Shown one piece after another: positions 17,239 through 26,376 of a stretch of DNA of 64,000 bases. A model generated the notes under the pieces. It was not told where the DNA came from. It saw only the letters and a list, made by a program, of their open reading frames with translations, and ran no database searches. Location: contig JAISAQ010000011.1 in NCBI GenBank assembly GCA_031266775.1, forward strand, positions 1-64,000. The letters are read 5' to 3'. The DNA is from Treponema sp. (GTDB lineage: Bacteria > Spirochaetota > Spirochaetia > Treponematales > Breznakiellaceae). Position numbers and translations under genes: made by a program. Numbering within the stretch: the stretch's first letter is position 1; every line of letters begins with the position of its first letter.

Positions 17239-18411
17239 TCACGCCCTCACGCTTTCCAGTGCTTTTACGATTGCGATGATCCGATCCGCGGCTTCCTGCG
17301 GATGCCCGGCATAGAGCTTATACAGATGAAACTGGTACAAGTTGTCTTTGGCAAAACCAGGCCATGCGATGTCTCCGCTATACCACGCGAAGCCTTTTTG
17401 AGAAGACGGCCTCACCCCGAACAACTCGCTCGTCTTTTCGTAGAGAGCTTTCCCCTCGGCACCGGCGGCATCTGCGGCATTAGCAGCCTGTACACACGTT
17501 TTGTCCCAGAGGTAGTTCATCTCAAACCAATATCTGCCACCCTTGATGGGAACATTGAGGTAATACCATCCGTCTTCCTCAAGGTACTCGGTATCAGTAC
17601 ATGCTTTTCCCACCAGCGCCGTAATAGGGCCTTTGAAAGCCTCCCAAGCCCGTTTGTCAAAATCCGTGGCGCCGCTTATCGCCAGCGCCGCCCGCACTGC
17701 GTCATCGTCCCTGGCGACCAATTTAAAAATCGCGTCTTCCATCTCCACATCCTCAGATTTTCCGCACAGCGACTTTATCGCCGCGATGAGTTGTTTCAGG
17801 TTTTCCCGCACGGGGATAACCATTTCCGTTGCGTTCTCCCGCGCACACGCTTCAAGCCAGGCGAGAATATCCTGCTTGAAGGAGAGCAGAATGTAGTCGT
17901 TTTTGCCAACGCCGGCCTTCGAGAAGTCTGACGGCTCGTGCCCGTCAACGGTGAGGTAGAGTACCGGTATGTGAACGCCGTGATTTTTCGTTTGGACAAA
18001 GGCGAAGTAGTCGGCCACCTGTCTTGGCTGGTCTCCTGCCCAAATTTTTACCTCGATGGGCACAAAAACCTTGCCGTCTTCAAGGGCGATGTCAATGCGG
18101 CGGTTTTCGTCAAGGACATACTCCACTGTCACCTTCGTATGCTCAGCGTCAAGCGGGAGTTTCTCCGGCAATTTGGGAGCAATGGTTTCCCAAAACAGGC
18201 GGAGATAACGGCTACCCTGGCAGTGCTTGCCCTGCGGATTCATCAGATCCGCGAGCACACGGCACATTATTACCTCTTTGTGCGCGATGCCGGAGACCTT
18301 GAAGATGTTGTATTTCTCCCCGGTCTTTTGCCACCGCTCCTCGAAGTCTTTGATGATGCCCGTAACATAAGTCAATAACTGACCGGCATTTTTTTCCGGC
18401 GATTGGTTCAT
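17239..18411 (-). CDS. PD-(D/E)XK nuclease-superfamily protein
   Basis: A 390-residue soluble protein. Around residues 105-130, RRIDIALEDG followed by VPIEVKIWAGDQPRQV matches the D...(D/E)xK core of PD-(D/E)XK nucleases, in the style of the PDDEXK_4 group. An N-terminal helical region (KYNIFKVSGIAHKEVIMCRVLADLMNP) is also typical of that group. The C-terminal ~150 residues are unrecognised. Members are often encoded alone in accessory regions and suspected in nucleic-acid restriction or mobile-element biology. No methyltransferase or helicase is adjacent. Confidence 0.7.
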   Translation of the reverse strand: MNQSPEKNAGQLLTYVTGIIKDFEERWQKTGEKYNIFKVSGIAHKEVIMCRVLADLMNPQGKHCQGSRYLRLFWETIAPKLPEKLPLDAEHTKVTVEYVLDENRRIDIALEDGKVFVPIEVKIWAGDQPRQVADYFAFVQTKNHGVHIPVLYLTVDGHEPSDFSKAGVGKNDYILLSFKQDILAWLEACARENATEMVIPVRENLKQLIAAIKSLCGKSEDVEMEDAIFKLVARDDDAVRAALAISGATDFDKRAWEAFKGPITALVGKACTDTEYLEEDGWYYLNVPIKGGRYWFEMNYLWDKTCVQAANAADAAGAEGKALYEKTSELFGVRPSSQKGFAWYSGDIAWPGFAKDNLYQFHLYKLYAGHPQEAADRIIAIVKALESVRA

Positions 18412-18445
18412 ACCATCACCGTCTTGACCAAGCTCTTAAAGCCAA

Positions 18446-19945
18446 TCATCTCATTCCTCCTGCTGATATTCGGATATAGCCGGTTTTTCCGATTGTCTCA
18501 GCGTCAATGTCATTGACGCTGACAATTTTCACCGTCATGTTGTCGGTAATGTCGTTGGCGTTGACATTCTTGAATGTAACTTTTACACGCTCAATATCTG
18601 TTAAGATATGATCATTACGAATGAGGCGGAAAACATCGCTACTACTATACTCTCTGTAACCTTTTTGGGGTAAATCTTTCCATGCTGTGTTAAAAAAACT
18701 GCTGTTATCAAACCTTGCTTTACTTATACAGATGATTGTTTCCGAAGCAAGCAATTTTCCTTTTTCGTTAAGCAAATCACAAGTAATACTTGTTTGTTTT
18801 GCGGACCTATCAGATCTATACAGTTGGCTACTCGCACTTGGATAATCAGCAAAAACCCTTGAGGTCAAAGGCCATCCTGTAAGCCCCCATTCATCTCGTT
18901 TTCCGGTTGCATCCAAACCGTCAATCAAGTTTTGGACAATTTTCCAGCCGTCTGTCGGGCGAACTTCAATAATAAAAGACATGTCCACTGTCTCACGCGA
19001 GTAATCCACTCTGCCTTGAGTTAACGTAGGGTAATAAACAATTTCCCAAGGAATATGTTTGCTGAAATAATCCTCGGCCTCGGTTAAGAGTTTCTGCCAC
19101 TCTCTGCGACGCTGGATGTCATTCCGCACATCCGCGCCAATGTTGCCGCTGGAAATAGCGGCGCTCGTCACGCTGGCGCGGTTGGCCGCTTCAAGGAGCG
19201 ATGAATCAAATGAAGCGGCTTGGTAATAGCAAGACAAGGCTTCCACCACAGTCCCGCCCTGCTGGGCGGTAATGCCCTGCGCCAAAGCAGTCTGGGCGTT
19301 CACATGATTCGCTGCCGCCGCTCCGGCAAGTTCCGTCTTTGTCCGCTCCGTGGGTTCCACACCCATCTTTTGAAGCAGGTCAAGCGTAGCCCGCCTGACC
19401 CCGGAGAGGTTGTCCAGTTCCGCGAAGGTGCAGGTTCCCGAATACGAGGCCGTCGTCATTTTATCGGCGGTTTTAGTAATCTGAATTTGCAAGGCGTAGC
19501 CCGTGGCGGTTTTGGTGATGTTCCCGCCCATGATGTAATCCGTGGGTGTGAGATGGCCCAAATCCATGCCCTTTTCCGCATTGTCATCATAGTAGCCGGA
19601 AAAAAGTTCGTCGTACTGGTTCTCCAGTTGTACCCTGTCCAATACGCTGATGGCGGAATAACCCGAAAAGTTGCTTACAAATTCGCCCTGTACAAGGGCG
19701 GGCAGGTAGTCCTGATTCGCCGCAAGCCCTTTGCCCTGCGGGGCAAGGATAGCAATACTCAAGCTCTTGCCGCCTTCTCCGGTGTAGTAGGGGTTCGGGG
19801 GCGGCGCGGCTTGGGCTTCCACCACCGTCTGCACCGCCTGAACCGGGGCCTCCGCCCCGTCCGAAACCGCCCCGCTTGGGGTCCCACATCCGCCTATGAG
19901 CAGGGTCAAGGCGGCCAAACCAATGAGGATATGTCTTTTTTTCAT
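18446..19945 (-). CDS. CsgG-like predicted lipoprotein
   Basis: Started at the ATG at 19945 (499 residues, MKKRHIL); an ATG six codons upstream (19963) is possible. The signal sequence ends in LLIGGCGTP, a lipobox. A proline/alanine-rich linker leads to a domain from about residue 60 to 200 (LSIAILAPQGKGL, ISVLDRVQLENQYDE, DYIMGGNITKTATGYALQIQI). It resembles the periplasmic nucleotide-binding-like fold of CsgG/LpoB lipoproteins. Similar proteins in treponemes are envelope-associated with no defined role. The C-terminal ~200 residues are beta-rich and unrecognised. It is downstream of a gap carrying a G9 tract. Confidence 0.65.
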   Translation of the reverse strand: MKKRHILIGLAALTLLIGGCGTPSGAVSDGAEAPVQAVQTVVEAQAAPPPNPYYTGEGGKSLSIAILAPQGKGLAANQDYLPALVQGEFVSNFSGYSAISVLDRVQLENQYDELFSGYYDDNAEKGMDLGHLTPTDYIMGGNITKTATGYALQIQITKTADKMTTASYSGTCTFAELDNLSGVRRATLDLLQKMGVEPTERTKTELAGAAAANHVNAQTALAQGITAQQGGTVVEALSCYYQAASFDSSLLEAANRASVTSAAISSGNIGADVRNDIQRRREWQKLLTEAEDYFSKHIPWEIVYYPTLTQGRVDYSRETVDMSFIIEVRPTDGWKIVQNLIDGLDATGKRDEWGLTGWPLTSRVFADYPSASSQLYRSDRSAKQTSITCDLLNEKGKLLASETIICISKARFDNSSFFNTAWKDLPQKGYREYSSSDVFRLIRNDHILTDIERVKVTFKNVNANDITDNMTVKIVSVNDIDAETIGKTGYIRISAGGMR

Positions 19946-19963
19946 ACCAAACTCGGTAAGCAT

Positions 19964-20474
19964 AAAAAACTTACCCGCCTCCTTAATGAAAATACCGGCA
20001 ACCAGTACCGTTTAGCATCGTTTTTTAGTAATAGAATATACCCATTGGAACAATCAAGATCGTTACTGGAAGTGGAGCCAAAAGAGCGGTTGGCGGTTTT
20101 ATGCCAATACCTGTCCGGCCCGGAATACGCTTTATATGGGGTATACTCTGAAGAACCTATACTATATGCGGGGGGGGGTAACGGATAAAAACCTGAAAGC
20201 GGGACATGGAAAGAAGGCACCGGAGAAAGAAGAGGCATACTCTGCCCGGATACGTTCCCTGTCATGGCGTCAGGATATAGTCTGCCGGGAAAATATGCAA
20301 GGGGGCGCATTGAGCCACGTTAAATGAATTCCGCCAGCGCACCGGTATTCCGTCCGAGTCCTCTCCCCCTGTTATAAAAATCAGTACCAACAGAAACCAC
20401 GGCACAACCGATGCTTCCGGCAATCATCTCCGGATAGCGCCTGGCCAGGCTGCACACCAACGGCGCCAGACAGT
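19964..20474. other. gap with ORF debris and a G9 tract
   Basis: No intact gene is convincing. A plus-strand open stretch (about 20010-20188) encodes a coding-like segment including ERLAVLCQYLSGPEYALYG. It stops just after a run of nine G (20170-20178), beyond which another plus frame continues to about 20327. On the minus strand, 20262-20474 is open without a start. The region may contain decayed genes. Confidence 0.4.
20262..20474 (-). pseudogene. possible gene remnant after the ABC operon
   Basis: An open frame of 70 codons ends at a TGA at 20262-20264 and has no ATG, GTG or TTG near its beginning. It abuts the stop codon of the upstream ATPase gene. The translation contains a coding-like stretch (CSLARRYPEMIAGSIGCAVV). 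Its position suggests the 3' remains of another operon gene, but I cannot name a family. Confidence 0.3.
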
Positions 20475-21596
20475 TTATTTAATCGCCGCCCCCGTTTCGG
20501 CATCGAAAAGATGGGTTTTTTCAGAATTAAATTCCAGGTGAATTATCTCGCCGCGCCTGAAAAACACCTCTTCCACAGTAGTAAGATTCAGATGTTCCTC
20601 TCCAACCCTGATACTGACCCGGCGTTCATCCCCAAAGTTCTCATAAACTGCCACAGGAACGGGTGTGCTGGAAGCCTTGCCGGTAATAAGGACATCTACC
20701 GGCCTAACGCCGAGGGTCAGCTTCATACCGTCGGAAACAGCATTATTGTACCGCTCGGGAACCCTTACCCGCAGATCGCTTCCAATAAAAGTAAAGAAGA
20801 AACCTTCCTGGGTTTTTGCGATAACTGAACAGAGCAGATTCATCGGCGGTTCCCCAATAAACCCCGCCACAAATTCGTTTACCGGATCATCGTAAACTTC
20901 AAGGGGAGTTCCCATTTGCTGCAATTCACCGTCCTTCATAATGACAATCGTATCCGCCAGGGACATGGCTTCGATCTGATCGTGGGTAACAATGATTGTG
21001 GTACATTCGATTTCCCGGTGCATACGCTTGATTTCCTGCCTCAGAGTCTGCCTCATCTTGCCGTCAAGATGCGAAAGGGGTTCGTCAAGCAGCAGGAGTC
21101 CCGGCTGCCGTATAATGGCCCGGGCAATGTTTACCCGCTGTTTTTGCCCGCCCGACAGGGCGCTCGGTTTCATGGCCAATAGTTCATCGACCTTGAGCAG
21201 GGGCGCTACCCGGTCTATGGACTTCTTTATGTCACCGGAGTGCATCCCCTTTGCTTTAAGATTAAACGCCAAGTTTTCATAAACCGAAAGGGGCGGATAA
21301 AGGGCGTAATCCTCAAAGGCCAGGCCAATATGCCGGTCTTTGGGCAAAAGTTCATTGATGCACACATCATCAATAAACATCTTCCCCGTGGTTATTTTTT
21401 CAAGACCCGCAATCATACGCAGGGTTGTTGATTTTCCGCAGCCTGAAGGACCCAGAATGCCGATGAACGAATGATCGCCGCACGCGAAAGAAAGATCCTT
21501 TACCGCGTAATCATTTACCTTTTGGGGTTTCCCAAATATTTTTTTGGTATTGTCTTCGTATCGTTTATAGATGTTTTGCAGGGTTAAACGCGCCAC
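20475..21596 (-). CDS. sugar ABC importer ATPase, MalK/UgpC type (second of pair)
   Basis: The 373-residue protein has Walker A GPSGCGKST, Q-loop region FEDYALYP, signature LSGGQKQR, Walker B LLLLDEP and the H-loop IVTHD. It also has a C-terminal TOBE/OB-like regulatory domain (about 240-373) typical of carbohydrate importers. It is the last intact gene of a minus-strand operon (SBP, two permeases, two ATPases). Having two different MalK-like ATPases recalls glpSTPQV-type importers, where they may form a heterodimer. Substrate is not evident from the ATPase. Confidence 0.9.
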   Translation of the reverse strand: MARLTLQNIYKRYEDNTKKIFGKPQKVNDYAVKDLSFACGDHSFIGILGPSGCGKSTTLRMIAGLEKITTGKMFIDDVCINELLPKDRHIGLAFEDYALYPPLSVYENLAFNLKAKGMHSGDIKKSIDRVAPLLKVDELLAMKPSALSGGQKQRVNIARAIIRQPGLLLLDEPLSHLDGKMRQTLRQEIKRMHREIECTTIIVTHDQIEAMSLADTIVIMKDGELQQMGTPLEVYDDPVNEFVAGFIGEPPMNLLCSVIAKTQEGFFFTFIGSDLRVRVPERYNNAVSDGMKLTLGVRPVDVLITGKASSTPVPVAVYENFGDERRVSIRVGEEHLNLTTVEEVFFRRGEIIHLEFNSEKTHLFDAETGAAIK

Positions 21597-21622
21597 TCTT
21601 TTCTCCTTTGCGGGTTTCGCGT

Positions 21623-22750
21623 TTACGCGTACCGCTGTATGCCGCTCCGGGTTATAAACGCCTCTGTTTCCGCGTTGAAATACAGCGCGTTTTTCATGTT
21701 GAATTTGAGGTACACCGTCTGGTCAAGATCGGCGCTGATGTTGTTAGCGGCGGCGATCCGAATTCTTGAACCTTTTATATCAACGGTCATAATTACCTTG
21801 TTTCCGATTGGTTCAAAAGCATAAATATTCCCTTTAATCCAGTTTGAATCCTGAGAAGAAAAGTTAAAGGAAATATCGACACCCCGTATACCCATATCAA
21901 CTTTTGTTATGTTTGCGTTTTTCAATGCTTCAGCCGCGTCCGCTTCGGGCATCAGCAATGTTTTCTGATCCTGAACACGCAGCTTTATCGTACCGCCTTC
22001 CGAAACAAGTTCCGCCGGAACAAGATTAATCTCAGGCTCGCCAAAAAGCCGGGCGACAAATTCATTTTTCGGCGTGTAGTACATTTGCAGCGAAGTTCCA
22101 AGCTGTTCGATTTTCCCCTTATTGAGGACCGCGATACGATCCGCCAAAGACATGGCTTCCATAAAATCATGGGTAACATAGATAGTCGTCGTGTTAAAAG
22201 CGCTTTGCATTTCCTTTAGTTCGCTGCGCATAAAATGCCGCAGTTTCGCGTCCAGGTGTGCAAGGGGTTCATCCATAAGAAATACCACCGGGTCCCGTAC
22301 CAGACAACGGCCGATTGCTACCCGCTGCCTTTGGCCGTTGGAAAGCTGGCTTGGTTTCCGTTCATAGAGCCCGTCTATATGCAGCATTGTAACAACCTTT
22401 TCAACTGCCTGTTTTATATACGCCTCGTCCTTGCGGTACAGCTTGCTCCGCAGGGGAAAGGCGATATTGTCATAGACGCTCATGTGCGGATAAAGAGCAT
22501 AATTTTCAAAAACCATCGACACATTACGGTACATAGGTTCTATAAGGTTGACAATGTTGCCGCCTATCTTTACGAGTCCTTCCTGGGGGAATTCAATACC
22601 CGCGATGATTTTAAGTGTTGTGGTCTTTCCCGCCCCGGCCTGGCCAAAGAGAACAAAAAACTCGTAGTCTTTTATATGCAGGCTCAATTTGTCTACCGCG
22701 ACAGTATCTTTATACTTTTTGGTAATATCTATCAGTTCAATTTCCGCCAT
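21623..22750 (-). CDS. sugar ABC importer ATPase, MalK/UgpC type (first of pair)
   Basis: The 375-residue protein has Walker A GQAGAGKTT, signature LSNGQRQR (asparagine instead of the usual first glycine), Walker B VFLMDEPLAHLD, and a C-terminal TOBE-like domain. It differs clearly from the downstream partner, and the altered signature suggests the pair is functionally asymmetric (inference). It follows the MalG-type permease by 11 bp. Because two other importers in this window lack ATPases, one or both of these may be shared. Confidence 0.9.
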   Translation of the reverse strand: MAEIELIDITKKYKDTVAVDKLSLHIKDYEFFVLFGQAGAGKTTTLKIIAGIEFPQEGLVKIGGNIVNLIEPMYRNVSMVFENYALYPHMSVYDNIAFPLRSKLYRKDEAYIKQAVEKVVTMLHIDGLYERKPSQLSNGQRQRVAIGRCLVRDPVVFLMDEPLAHLDAKLRHFMRSELKEMQSAFNTTTIYVTHDFMEAMSLADRIAVLNKGKIEQLGTSLQMYYTPKNEFVARLFGEPEINLVPAELVSEGGTIKLRVQDQKTLLMPEADAAEALKNANITKVDMGIRGVDISFNFSSQDSNWIKGNIYAFEPIGNKVIMTVDIKGSRIRIAAANNISADLDQTVYLKFNMKNALYFNAETEAFITRSGIQRYA

Positions 22751-22761
22751 AGATCCTCCTG

Positions 22762-23628
22762 TTAACCTTTAACCGCACCGAAACTTAAGCCCCGAACCAA
22801 GTGCTTCTGAATAAAAAGACAAATGACTATTTCAGGCAGTACGGCAATAATCGCCGCTACCGCGACCTGCCCATAATGTACAGAATCGGACGCTAAAAAC
22901 CTGAGAGACGTGATAGTAATGGTTTGTACATGAACGCCCGAAAGGATAAGCGGAAAAGTAAAACTGTTCCACGCAAAAATAAAGGCAAGCAGGCTCGCCG
23001 CCACCAGTCCCGGTTTGATGAGGGGAAGCAGGATTCTAAAAAAAACCTCATACCAGGCATATCCGTCAAGCTGGGCGGCTTGTTCTATTTCCACATTGAT
23101 ATCTTCGAAATAACCCCGTACAACCCAGATGAGCAGGGGCATGGTAATAAGCTGATACACCCATATAAGGCCAAAATACGTATCGTAAAGACCGATGCGC
23201 TGGAAAATCATAAATACCGGGAGTATTACTAAAATCTCCGGCGCAAATTTAAAAGAGAGAATCTGGAAGGCCCAGCCTTCCTTGTTTTTGAAATCATACC
23301 GGGCAAAGGCATAGGCCGCAGGCACTCCGGCAATCGCGGTTAAAAGGATAGCGCCGCCCGAAACAACAAAATTCTGGAAAAATGCCTTGATATAATTGGA
23401 ATCCGGGCGGAAAAGCACTATTGAATAATTTGAAAGAGTCGGCGTAAATTTAAACACCGTACTTACTACTTCCGCATCGGACTTGAGGGAACAGATAAAC
23501 ATCCAGAACAAAGGAAAAACGGCAAATATCAGCCAAACGGTCAATACCAAATAGCGAAAGATATTTGCTACCCTGCCAATGGTTTTCTTTCTTTTTGTCG
23601 CCTTTTCCAACATGGTAATATTGTCCAT
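22762..23628 (-). CDS. sugar ABC importer permease, MalG type
   Basis: A 288-residue inner-membrane protein with about six hydrophobic segments. It has the cytoplasmic coupling loop EQAAQLDGYAWYEVFFRILLPLIKPG, which contacts the ATPase (EAA motif). The N-terminal helix follows a basic stretch (KATKRKKTIGR). It is located between the MalF-type permease and the first ATPase with short spacing, so it is one half of the membrane channel. Confidence 0.92.
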   Translation of the reverse strand: MDNITMLEKATKRKKTIGRVANIFRYLVLTVWLIFAVFPLFWMFICSLKSDAEVVSTVFKFTPTLSNYSIVLFRPDSNYIKAFFQNFVVSGGAILLTAIAGVPAAYAFARYDFKNKEGWAFQILSFKFAPEILVILPVFMIFQRIGLYDTYFGLIWVYQLITMPLLIWVVRGYFEDINVEIEQAAQLDGYAWYEVFFRILLPLIKPGLVAASLLAFIFAWNSFTFPLILSGVHVQTITITSLRFLASDSVHYGQVAVAAIIAVLPEIVICLFIQKHLVRGLSFGAVKG

Positions 23629-23637
23629 ACCCGCTCC

Positions 23638-24567
23638 TTACAGACCCGCCGCTTCTTTGGCGTACTTGCGCTGTTTTTTAACTATCCAGTTAGCTGTAAT
23701 ATTTACGACCAGCCAAAGTATCAAAAGATACGGCATGGCCCGGGCAAGCCTCTGATAGGTAAAGGCCGTCAGATAACTCGTAATCGATATGTTCATTAGG
23801 GTATTGCCGGGCCCGCCTTTTGTAGTTGCAAAGATAATGCCGAATTCCTGCAAAGAGGCCATTGCCCGGAACAGGACGGCGATATATATATAGGGCTTTA
23901 ACATGGGAAGCGTTAATGTCTTAAAGGTAAACCATCCGCCTGCCCCGTCCACCTGCGCAGCCTCAAAAGGAGACTTTGGAAGGGACTGGATACCCGCAAG
24001 TACGAGGAGCATCATAAAAGGAGTGTTTACCCAGGCGTCTATAAACACAACGGTAAACATGGCGGTTTTTGGAGAAGCGGCCCAGGGAAAGTTGAAAATT
24101 CCCAGGATATTTAAAAATTTTTCCACAACGCCAACCGAGTTGGAGAGCATAAGCTGCCAGATAAGGACCGCTATGGCAGGGGCCACCATAAGGGGAAACA
24201 TAAATACCACTTTAAGAATACGGCTGTACCGGTTGTCCTTCCGCAAAAGGAAAGCTATCCCCATCCCCAGGAGGAGTTCCGCCCCTGTGGAACTGCCCGC
24301 ATAAACAAGGGTCACAAAAAACGCGTGATAAAATTCAGGATCCGTAAACATATTGATCCAGTTTCCCAGCCCAATAAGCCGCCACCGGTCCATCGGCAGC
24401 CTGTATGACGCATTGGTAAACGAAAGAATTATAGCGATAATAAAAGGGATCATGATCCCTATCAGAATAATCATCCCCGGCAGTATAATATAGTATGGCC
24501 GCATTCGTATCTTTTTGGGTAATTCGTTGTAGTTTATTGTTGCGGCGTCCGGTTTGCTTTTTCCCAT
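23638..24567 (-). CDS. sugar ABC importer permease, MalF type
   Basis: A 309-residue inner-membrane protein with six predicted helices and the EAA-type loop EAAQVDGAGGWFTFKTLTLPMLKP. It is spaced 9 bp from the MalG-type partner. It is separated from the upstream SBP gene by ~190 bp containing a strong 17-bp hairpin, so it is probably expressed at a lower level than the SBP. Confidence 0.92.
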   Translation of the reverse strand: MGKSKPDAATINYNELPKKIRMRPYYIILPGMIILIGIMIPFIIAIILSFTNASYRLPMDRWRLIGLGNWINMFTDPEFYHAFFVTLVYAGSSTGAELLLGMGIAFLLRKDNRYSRILKVVFMFPLMVAPAIAVLIWQLMLSNSVGVVEKFLNILGIFNFPWAASPKTAMFTVVFIDAWVNTPFMMLLVLAGIQSLPKSPFEAAQVDGAGGWFTFKTLTLPMLKPYIYIAVLFRAMASLQEFGIIFATTKGGPGNTLMNISITSYLTAFTYQRLARAMPYLLILWLVVNITANWIVKKQRKYAKEAAGL

Positions 24568-24610
24568 GTAAATCCCCTTTAACAGGCCCGATAATAACGT
24601 TTTTTATAAG

Positions 24611-24648
24611 AGCCGGTTTTAAAACTCAGGCGAGTTTTAAAACCGGCT
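24611..24648 (-). terminator. attenuating hairpin between SBP and permease genes
   Basis: A perfect 17-bp stem (24611-24627 with 24632-24648) closes a 4-base loop. It lies between the SBP gene and the permease genes of one operon. A partial terminator or mRNA-stabilising hairpin here is the usual way to make more binding protein than membrane components. Confidence 0.65.
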
Positions 24649-24759
24649 TAAGGAAACGCGATCTAAAAATTGACCTTTTCCACCCAATAATGATACCTTG
24701 AGGCTACAGCCGGGGCATCATCATTCTCTCTGGCTCTCAGCCATACAGAGAAAACTGAT

Positions 24760-26154
24760 TTATTCCTGGACCATTCTGTCCTGAAGGACTTTCAAGGCGT
24801 CTAACCCATCCTTTACCGTTCGGTATTTACCGCCGGCCACAAGGTCCTGGAGGGTGGCGGCCCATTCATAGGTAGTCTGGAAAAAGGCCGGCTGCGGGGT
24901 GAACTGAATCGTGGTGTTGGGAACGGTCTTCTGCCACGCCTCGTACCAGCCCGGCAGCCTGGAGATTTTCGCCTGGAAGGCGGGATCGTTGTACACGGAG
25001 GTCCGGGTGGGATCCATGTTGTTTGAATCAACGGACGCGGAACGGAGAAACTCCTTGCTGCTGAAATACTGCAGGAAGAGCCATGCGGCGACTTTGTTCT
25101 TGGAATAGGAATTCATCGCCATCGACCAGATCCAGTAGTTGGAATTCAATTTGTCCCCCGGCCTTGCAACCGGTGAAGTAGCATAGGCGATATAAGGAGA
25201 TTCAGGCATATTCTTCAGGACGGTCTGGGCCATGACGTTGGAAGCGTCCCAGAACATAGCGGCCTGCCCGTTCTCCAGATCGACTTCGCAGTCATACCAG
25301 TACTTGCTCGACCACTGGGAAGAACCGCCGCGTTTCACCAGATCGACAAAAAATTCGTTCATCCTCACCGACTCGGGGGAATTCACCCTGGATACCAGTT
25401 TTCCGCCTTCAGCGACAAAGTCTTTGGCGCCGAAACTTACGGAGGTACTCATATACGCGGGATGAATAGTTCCCCAGTCACGGGCGCCCCGGACGGCGAT
25501 AGCATAGGAACCGGGCCCATTCCAGCCCTGGAGCTTGTCACAGGCGGCCAGAAGCTCGTTGTAGGTTTCGGGAACCTTGGTGATGCCGGCCTTCTCGAAG
25601 GCCCTTTTGTTGTACCCAAGCAGGTAAAGCTCCATCCCCAGAGGAATAGCCAGGTGTGCTCCGGAACCCACCGCATGACCGGCCACGCCGTCCCATTTCA
25701 GGGAATTAAAGGCGCTTTGCACGAAATCACCCGCGTCATAATTGCTGTTGGTAAGGGACGAATTGTTAAGGTAATTATCAAGCGGTTCGACATTGCCGGC
25801 AGTGTAATAGTCCCACAACTGATAGACCCCCGACATAAAGAGATCGGGCGTACCCGAGCGGCTGGACAGAGCATTGGAGACCTGATCAAAATAGTTGGCC
25901 TCCGGCGTAACCTGGGTGTTTACCTTGATACCGGTAAGGGTCTGGAAATCGTTGAGTTTCGCGACAATGGATTCCTGGGTGGGGTGCTGGACCATATATA
26001 CGGTGATTTCCGCACCCGCCGCCCGTTTCCAGTCAAAAGCCCCCGTGGCTGAAACTGCCGCATTGCTGCCGCCGCTGCCCTGTCCTCCGCCGGCGGCAAA
26101 CACTACGCCTGCCATAACCAGCAGAAGGAATCCGACCATCAATACTTTCTTCAT
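24760..26154 (-). CDS. ABC importer solute-binding protein (family 1)
   Basis: The 464-residue protein has a signal peptide ending in VFAAGGGQ and no lipobox cysteine, followed by a glycine/serine linker. The body looks like a type-I sugar-binding protein: AAGAEITVYMVQHPTQES, then RSGTPDLFMSG and the hinge-type segments of extracellular solute-binding family 1. It is the first gene of the importer operon, below a histidine kinase gene on the same strand. Its ligand is not predictable by eye. Confidence 0.9.
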   Translation of the reverse strand: MKKVLMVGFLLLVMAGVVFAAGGGQGSGGSNAAVSATGAFDWKRAAGAEITVYMVQHPTQESIVAKLNDFQTLTGIKVNTQVTPEANYFDQVSNALSSRSGTPDLFMSGVYQLWDYYTAGNVEPLDNYLNNSSLTNSNYDAGDFVQSAFNSLKWDGVAGHAVGSGAHLAIPLGMELYLLGYNKRAFEKAGITKVPETYNELLAACDKLQGWNGPGSYAIAVRGARDWGTIHPAYMSTSVSFGAKDFVAEGGKLVSRVNSPESVRMNEFFVDLVKRGGSSQWSSKYWYDCEVDLENGQAAMFWDASNVMAQTVLKNMPESPYIAYATSPVARPGDKLNSNYWIWSMAMNSYSKNKVAAWLFLQYFSSKEFLRSASVDSNNMDPTRTSVYNDPAFQAKISRLPGWYEAWQKTVPNTTIQFTPQPAFFQTTYEWAATLQDLVAGGKYRTVKDGLDALKVLQDRMVQE

Positions 26155-26205
26155 CTTTTACCCCTTTGCCCGCTCTTTTTATTCCGCGGACTTACGAATA
26201 AATTT

Positions 26206-26234
26206 ATGATAAACCTTCCCTTACAACCAAACAA
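26206..26234 (-). promoter_or_regulatory. putative promoter of the ABC operon
   Basis: On the minus strand TTGTTT (26229-26234) and TATCAT (26206-26211) are separated by 17 bp and lie about 50 bp before the SBP start. The surrounding AT-rich region could hold sites for the neighbouring AraC-type regulator. Confidence 0.4.
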
Positions 26235-26376
26235 CTAAAATCTTTTTCTATTTTTTAGCTGTTTTTTTCAACCGGCGGAAAAAACGGGGAATAACGAAGG
26301 ATATTTTTATAATTTTTTTCAATAATTTATCTGATTTAACAAAAACCAGAAAAAATTTACGAATTTCCGCAAATTT

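Noticed and set aside
19220-20188. 322-residue plus-strand ORF
   Set aside because: Most of it is antisense to the CsgG-like lipoprotein gene; only the last ~60 codons look coding-like and are treated in the G9-tract finding.
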